From assembly GCF_003576475.1 (NCBI RefSeq), contig NZ_QWGR01000002.1, forward strand, positions 124,001-188,000: a DNA stretch of 64,000 nucleotides. The letters are read 5' to 3'. A model generated the notes under the pieces. It was not told the origin of the DNA. It saw nothing but the letters and a program-made list of their open reading frames with translations, and made no database searches. The position numbers and the translations under genes were made by a program. Shown here piece after piece: positions 59,840 to 64,000 of the stretch (positions are counted from its first letter, which is position 1; every line of letters begins with the position of its first letter). This DNA is from Maribellus luteus. GTDB taxonomy: Bacteria > Bacteroidota > Bacteroidia > Bacteroidales > Prolixibacteraceae.

Positions 59840-59866
59840 AGCCTGGTATTCACCGGGCTTTTTTTT
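59840..59866 (+). terminator. Terminator after the greA-HIT operon
   Basis: AGCCTGGT (59840-59847) pairs with ACCGGGCT (59852-59859) with one G-U pair, then a run of T. Confidence 0.88.
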
Positions 59867-59956
59867 GCTTCCCCGATTCTACCAAATTTTATTAACAAAG
59901 CCCCTTCGCCGCAGCCAAATTAAGTACCTTTAAGGGACTTTTTGAAACGTATATTT

Positions 59957-62900
59957 ATGGTTCCATTTACGCATTTACACGTACACTCACAGTATTCAAT
60001 TCTCGACGGGGCAGCCAGTGTTCCGGCCCTGGTAAACAAGGCCAAGTCGGACAATATGACCGCGCTGGCGCTGACCGACCACGGGACTATGTTTGGCATC
60101 AAGGAATTTCATGCCGCCTGTAACAAAAGCGAGATTAAACCCATTCTGGGTTGCGAAACGTACGTGGCATCCCGTACAATTAATGACAAAAACGATAAGG
60201 TGGACCGTTCGGGGCATCACCTTATTTTGCTGGCTAAAAACAAAACCGGTTACCGCAACCTGATCAAACTGATTTCGGTAGCCAATACCGAAGGTTTTTA
60301 CTACAAGCCGCGTATCGATAAAGATTTGCTGCTAAAACACCACGAAGGATTGATTGCTTCTTCGGCTTGCCTGGGAGGGGAAATTCCGCAGCTGATCATG
60401 AACAACCACATGAAAGATGCCGAGGAGGCGATTTTGTGGTACAAGAACTTGTTTGGAGAAGATTACTACCTGGAGTTGATGCGCCACCCCGCGGAAGCGA
60501 TCGAACAACGGCAGGAGGTTTACGACTGGCAGGTGATGGTGAACAAACAGCTGGTGGTACTGGCCAAAAAACTGGGGGTAAAACTGATTGCCACCAACGA
60601 TATTCACTTTACCAACAAGGAAGATGCCGATGCACACGATCTGCTGATCTGCCTCAATACCGGGAAGGACTTTGACGATCCGAACCGGATGCGTTACACC
60701 AAACAGGAATGGTTTAAAACGCAGGCCGAAATGAACCAGCTTTTCGGCGATATTCCGGAGGCGCTGGCAAACACCATGGAAGTGGTGGAGAAGATCGAGA
60801 ATTACGAGCTGAATTCTGCCCCTATTATGCCCGTGTTTCCTATCCCGGAGGAAATTGGAACCGAAGAAGAATTTGCCCAAAAATATTCGGAAGCCGATTT
60901 GCGCGAAGAATTTGGCGACGCTGCTTTTGAGCGTCTGGGGGGCTACGACAAAGTATTGCGCGTAAAGCTTGAATCCGCTTTTCTGGAGCATCTGGCGTTC
61001 GAGGGGGCCAGGGAGCGTTACGGCGATCCGCTCGAAGCTTCGGTGGAAGAACGGCTCACCTTCGAATTGAACACCATTAAGGTGATGGGGTACCCGGGGT
61101 ACTTCCTTATTACGCAGGATTTTATCAACTGGGCCAAGGATAACGGTGTGTTGGTTGGTCCGGGGCGTGGTTCGGCAGCGGGAGCAGCCGTTTCTTATTG
61201 TTGCGGAATTACCAACATCGACCCGATTAAGTACGACCTGCTTTTCGAGCGTTTCCTGAACCCCGACCGTATATCGCTTCCCGACGTGGATATCGACTTT
61301 GATGATGACGGCCGGCAACTGGTACTCGATTATGTAACCAATAAATACGGGCGCGACAAAGTGGCCCACATTTGTACGTTCGGAACCATGGCTACCAAGT
61401 CATCCATCCGCGATGTGGCAAGGGTGTTGAAACTTCCGCTCCCCGAAGCCGACCGCCTGGCAAAACTGGTGCCCGATGCACCGAAAATGAGTTTTGCCAA
61501 AGCGTACAAGGAAAGTCCTGAACTGACAGCTGAAAAGAAATCGCCTAACGAACTGGTAGCACAAACCATCAAATTTGCCGAAACACTGGAAGGATCGGTC
61601 CGGCAAACCGGCGTTCATGCCTGCGGGATTCTGATCAGCCGCGATACGCTTTCGGACCATATTCCGCTGATGCCGACCAAGGATGAAGAACACCTTCTGA
61701 CCACTCAGTACGACGGCCGCTTTGTGGAAGACATTGGTTTGCTGAAGATGGACTTCCTCGGATTGAAAACGCTTTCGATCATCAAGGAAGCATTGGAGAA
61801 CATACGAATTTCAAAAGGGATTGAAGTTGATATTGAAAAAATACCTTTCGACGATAAAAAAACCTTCGACCTTTTTAGCCACGGCGAAACCACCGCTATT
61901 TTCCAGTTTGAATCGGATGGGATGAAAAAGCACCTGCGGGATCTGAAGCCCAACCGTTTTGAAGACCTGGTGGCCATGAACGCCTTGTACCGCCCGGGGC
62001 CAATGGAATACATCCCTGATTACATTGCCCGTAAACACGGACGGCAGAAAGTAGATTACGACGTTCCGATGATGGAGAAATACCTGAACGATACCTATGG
62101 TATTACGGTGTTCCAGGAGCAGGTGATGTTACTTTCGCGTTTACTGGCCGGTTTTACCCGTGGTGACTCCGATACGCTTCGTAAAGCGATGGGTAAGAAG
62201 ATTATGGCGGTGATGAACAAGCTGAAAGCAAAATTTATTGACGGGTGTAAAGCCAATCTTCAGTTTGTAAACGAATGTAAAAACACGGGTAAAAAACCCG
62301 ACGATGTGATCGAAAAGATCTGGAAAGACTGGGAAGCATTTGCGTCTTACGCCTTTAACAAGTCGCACTCGGTGTGTTATGCGTACATTGCCTATCAAAC
62401 CGGTTACCTGAAAGCACACTTCCCGGCAGAGTTTATGGCGGCCAACCTTAGCCGTAACCTCAGTAACATTACCGATATCACCAAGTTGATGACGGAATGC
62501 CGACGCATGAAGCTGAATGTTTTTGGCCCCGATGTAAACGAGAGTTTTGTGAAGTTTACGGCCAATAAAAACGGAGACATTCGTTTTGGAATGGGTGCCA
62601 TTAAAGGCGTAGGTGCAGGAGCTGTTCAGAACATTATTAACGTGCGGGAAAAGCTGAAAGGGTTTAAGACCATTTTCGACGTGGTAGAAAACGTCAACCT
62701 GCAAACCGTAAACAAGAAAAACCTGGAAGCGCTGGCAATGGCCGGGGCGTTTGACAACCTGGGAATGAAGCGCAGCTGTTTTTTTGCAGGTGAGCACGAA
62801 AACGATGATACCAACTTTATTGAGAAGCTGATCCGCTACGGAAACAAGCTACAGCAGGAGAGCAACAGTGCACAGCAAAGCCTTTTTGGTGCTTTCGATA

Positions 62901-63601
62901 CGGGGTCGGTGGTAAAAAAGCCGACCATTCCGCCAGTGGAGGAATGGGCAAAAATTATTCTGCTGGAGAAAGAAAAAAACCTGATCGGGATTTACCTGAC
63001 AGCCCACCCGCTCGACGATTACCGGCTCGAACTGGAGAACTTCTGTTCGAGAGATGTGTCGCTGAAAGAACTGAATGAGGACATTGAAAAGCTGAAAGAC
63101 AAAGATTTAACTTTTGGCGGAATGGTGACTGCCTCACGTGAAGGGCAGTCGAAAAACGGGAACATGTATGCAACGCTGACTTTGTCGGATTACACTGATT
63201 CCAAGGAGCTCTTCTTTTTTGGAAACGACTATGTCAACTTTGGGAAATACTGTAAAACGGGGCTTTTTGTGATGGTTCGGGGAACCGTGAAAGCCCGTTT
63301 CAACAGTAATTTTTACGAGTACAAAGTGAACAGCATCGAGTTGCTCTCTGATGTAAGGGCGAATTATGTGAAAAGTGTAACCGTCAATATGCCGATTTCA
63401 GCACTCAATAAAAAACTGGTGACGGATATTGATCACCTGGCAAAAGAACACAGAGGAAATGCACTGCTGAAATTTGTAGTGTACGACCTCGAAAACAATA
63501 TGCAATTAGAAATGTTTTCAAGAACAGCAAAGGTTGATCCGTCGGATGATTTCTTAAGCTTTTTTGACGATCAGCCGGACGTGAGTTATAGAATTAATTA
63601 G
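59957..63601 (+). CDS. dnaE: DNA polymerase III subunit alpha
   Basis: A 1214-residue replicative polymerase of the DnaE1 type. ATG 59957 is preferred over the TTG at 59942, since the PHP domain begins MVPFTHLHVHSQYSILDGAASV immediately. Polymerase motifs: VGPGRGSAAGAAVSYCCGI near residue 395, SLPDVDIDFDDDGRQLVLDYV near 443 (catalytic aspartates) and MNALYRPGPMEYIPDYIARKHG near 675. An HhH and an OB domain (LTFGGMVTASREGQSKNGNMYATLTL near 1055) follow. The PHP histidines are present, as in organisms where this domain may be metal-binding. TACCTTTA at 59925-59932 is a weak promoter match. Confidence 0.97.
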   Translation: MVPFTHLHVHSQYSILDGAASVPALVNKAKSDNMTALALTDHGTMFGIKEFHAACNKSEIKPILGCETYVASRTINDKNDKVDRSGHHLILLAKNKTGYRNLIKLISVANTEGFYYKPRIDKDLLLKHHEGLIASSACLGGEIPQLIMNNHMKDAEEAILWYKNLFGEDYYLELMRHPAEAIEQRQEVYDWQVMVNKQLVVLAKKLGVKLIATNDIHFTNKEDADAHDLLICLNTGKDFDDPNRMRYTKQEWFKTQAEMNQLFGDIPEALANTMEVVEKIENYELNSAPIMPVFPIPEEIGTEEEFAQKYSEADLREEFGDAAFERLGGYDKVLRVKLESAFLEHLAFEGARERYGDPLEASVEERLTFELNTIKVMGYPGYFLITQDFINWAKDNGVLVGPGRGSAAGAAVSYCCGITNIDPIKYDLLFERFLNPDRISLPDVDIDFDDDGRQLVLDYVTNKYGRDKVAHICTFGTMATKSSIRDVARVLKLPLPEADRLAKLVPDAPKMSFAKAYKESPELTAEKKSPNELVAQTIKFAETLEGSVRQTGVHACGILISRDTLSDHIPLMPTKDEEHLLTTQYDGRFVEDIGLLKMDFLGLKTLSIIKEALENIRISKGIEVDIEKIPFDDKKTFDLFSHGETTAIFQFESDGMKKHLRDLKPNRFEDLVAMNALYRPGPMEYIPDYIARKHGRQKVDYDVPMMEKYLNDTYGITVFQEQVMLLSRLLAGFTRGDSDTLRKAMGKKIMAVMNKLKAKFIDGCKANLQFVNECKNTGKKPDDVIEKIWKDWEAFASYAFNKSHSVCYAYIAYQTGYLKAHFPAEFMAANLSRNLSNITDITKLMTECRRMKLNVFGPDVNESFVKFTANKNGDIRFGMGAIKGVGAGAVQNIINVREKLKGFKTIFDVVENVNLQTVNKKNLEALAMAGAFDNLGMKRSCFFAGEHENDDTNFIEKLIRYGNKLQQESNSAQQSLFGAFDTGSVVKKPTIPPVEEWAKIILLEKEKNLIGIYLTAHPLDDYRLELENFCSRDVSLKELNEDIEKLKDKDLTFGGMVTASREGQSKNGNMYATLTLSDYTDSKELFFFGNDYVNFGKYCKTGLFVMVRGTVKARFNSNFYEYKVNSIELLSDVRANYVKSVTVNMPISALNKKLVTDIDHLAKEHRGNALLKFVVYDLENNMQLEMFSRTAKVDPSDDFLSFFDDQPDVSYRIN

Positions 63602-63602
63602 T

Positions 63603-63610
63603 TAGTTTTG
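63603..63610 (+). promoter_or_regulatory. Promoter -7 element of trxA (TAGTTTTG)
   Basis: A perfect TAnnTTTG beginning 2 bp after the dnaE stop, 38 bp before the trxA ATG. Confidence 0.55.
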
Positions 63611-63648
63611 CTGCAAATTGTAACAACAAATATTAAAAAGAATACATT

Positions 63649-63966
63649 ATGGCTTTAGAAATTACAGATGCCAATTTCGAGGAATTGGTTTTGAATTCAG
63701 ACAAACCGGTTATGTTGGACTTTTGGGCTGTTTGGTGTGGCCCGTGTCGTATGATTGCTCCGATCGTTGAAGAAATGGCGGCAGAGTACGAAGGAAAAGC
63801 GGTAATTGGAAAAGTGGATGTAGACAGCAACCAGGACGTTGCCATGAAATACGGAATCCGTAACATCCCTACTGTTTTGTTTGTTAAAAACGGCGAAGTA
63901 GTTGACAAACAAGTGGGCGCTGCTCCAAAACAGGCGTTTACCACTAAACTGGATGCGCTGCTGTAA
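63649..63966 (+). CDS. trxA: Thioredoxin
   Basis: A 105-residue thioredoxin. The active site is FWAVWCGPCRMIAPIVEE near residue 27 (C-G-P-C), with the conserved cis-proline region GIRNIPTVLFVKNGEVVDKQVGA near 70. It reduces cytoplasmic protein disulfides. No signal peptide. The window ends 34 bp after its stop. Confidence 0.97.
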   Translation: MALEITDANFEELVLNSDKPVMLDFWAVWCGPCRMIAPIVEEMAAEYEGKAVIGKVDVDSNQDVAMKYGIRNIPTVLFVKNGEVVDKQVGAAPKQAFTTKLDALL

Positions 63967-64000
63967 TCCATAACGAAATAGTATTCACCGGGTGACTCTG

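Noticed and set aside
60332-61369. 345-codon open frame on the minus strand inside dnaE
   Set aside because: It is fully antisense to well-conserved polymerase motifs, has no recognisable domain and shows the usual shadow composition.

Overview
The window looks like chromosome from a marine or sediment-type member of the Bacteroidota, most likely near Marinilabiliales/Prolixibacteraceae (inference from gene content, not a database match). Supporting signs are a fused SecDF, secreted lipoprotein sulfatases, a GH95 fucosidase, DUF5916 and GH123-like proteins, an HU-like domain fused to SPOR, A-rich leaders mostly without Shine-Dalgarno sequences, and at least sixteen perfect copies of the Bacteroidota -7 promoter element TAnnTTTG just upstream of genes. 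No insertion sequence, prophage, integrase, CRISPR array or rRNA operon was seen. Most of the window is vertically inherited core genome with small accessory patches.

Layout. 1-2.9 kb: the end of a sulfatase plus a lipoprotein alpha-L-fucosidase (sulfated or fucosylated glycan breakdown). 3.0-4.9 kb: mtnA-mtnP, which salvage methylthioadenosine. 4.9-7.6 kb: a non-coding stretch with hairpins and a dispersed repeat, then dodecin, DoxX and an HU/SPOR membrane protein on the minus strand. 7.7-10.4 kb: galE and rfbB (nucleotide-sugar synthesis). 10.6-14.5 kb: rpsP, rimM, a thioesterase, a secreted DUF2807 protein, mscL and tsaC. 14.5-20.1 kb: a glycosyltransferase, lysA, an accessory AAA ATPase with phased palindromic repeats in front of it, and an FAD oxidoreductase. 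20.3-26.3 kb: a five-gene MacAB/TolC-like export operon with two tandem permeases. 26.5-33.1 kb: two secreted sulfatases, a secreted PHP phosphodiesterase and a DUF5916 outer-membrane-type protein. 33.3-37.6 kb: mdh, a small aspartic protease, a GH123-like glycosidase, a gamma-glutamylcyclotransferase-like protein and one orphan. 37.8-46.6 kb: secDF, tatA, a Na/Ca exchanger, lolD, TIGR02757, tRNA methyltransferase, flavodoxin, flavin reductase and upp. 46.8-50.8 kb: a zinc-ribbon methyltransferase facing a three-gene set (polysaccharide-deacetylase-like, GNAT/FemAB-like, polysaccharide deacetylase), probably for surface polysaccharide. 50.8-53.8 kb: radC, rpsT, tRNA-Glu, lptB and tatC. 54.2-64.0 kb: recQ, ahcY, a Rieske-like lipoprotein lacking the usual ligands, greA, a HIT protein, dnaE and trxA.

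How the genes connect. AhcY, MtnA and MtnP handle S-adenosylmethionine by-products. GalE, RfbB, the glycosyltransferase and the 47-51 kb set feed surface glycan synthesis. SecDF, TatA, TatC, LolD and LptB are parts of the export and envelope machinery and are scattered over 16 kb. The sulfatases, fucosidase, PHP enzyme and GH123-like protein are secreted or lipid-anchored catabolic enzymes; no SusC/SusD pair is visible, so this is not a complete polysaccharide utilisation locus.

I found no obviously complete new system. The best leads are the three palindromic repeats at an exact 32-bp period in front of the DUF4143 ATPase, the Rieske-fold lipoprotein whose ligand histidines are replaced, 7-bp tandem repeat tracts before each ABC permease, and the secreted sulfatase/phosphodiesterase group.
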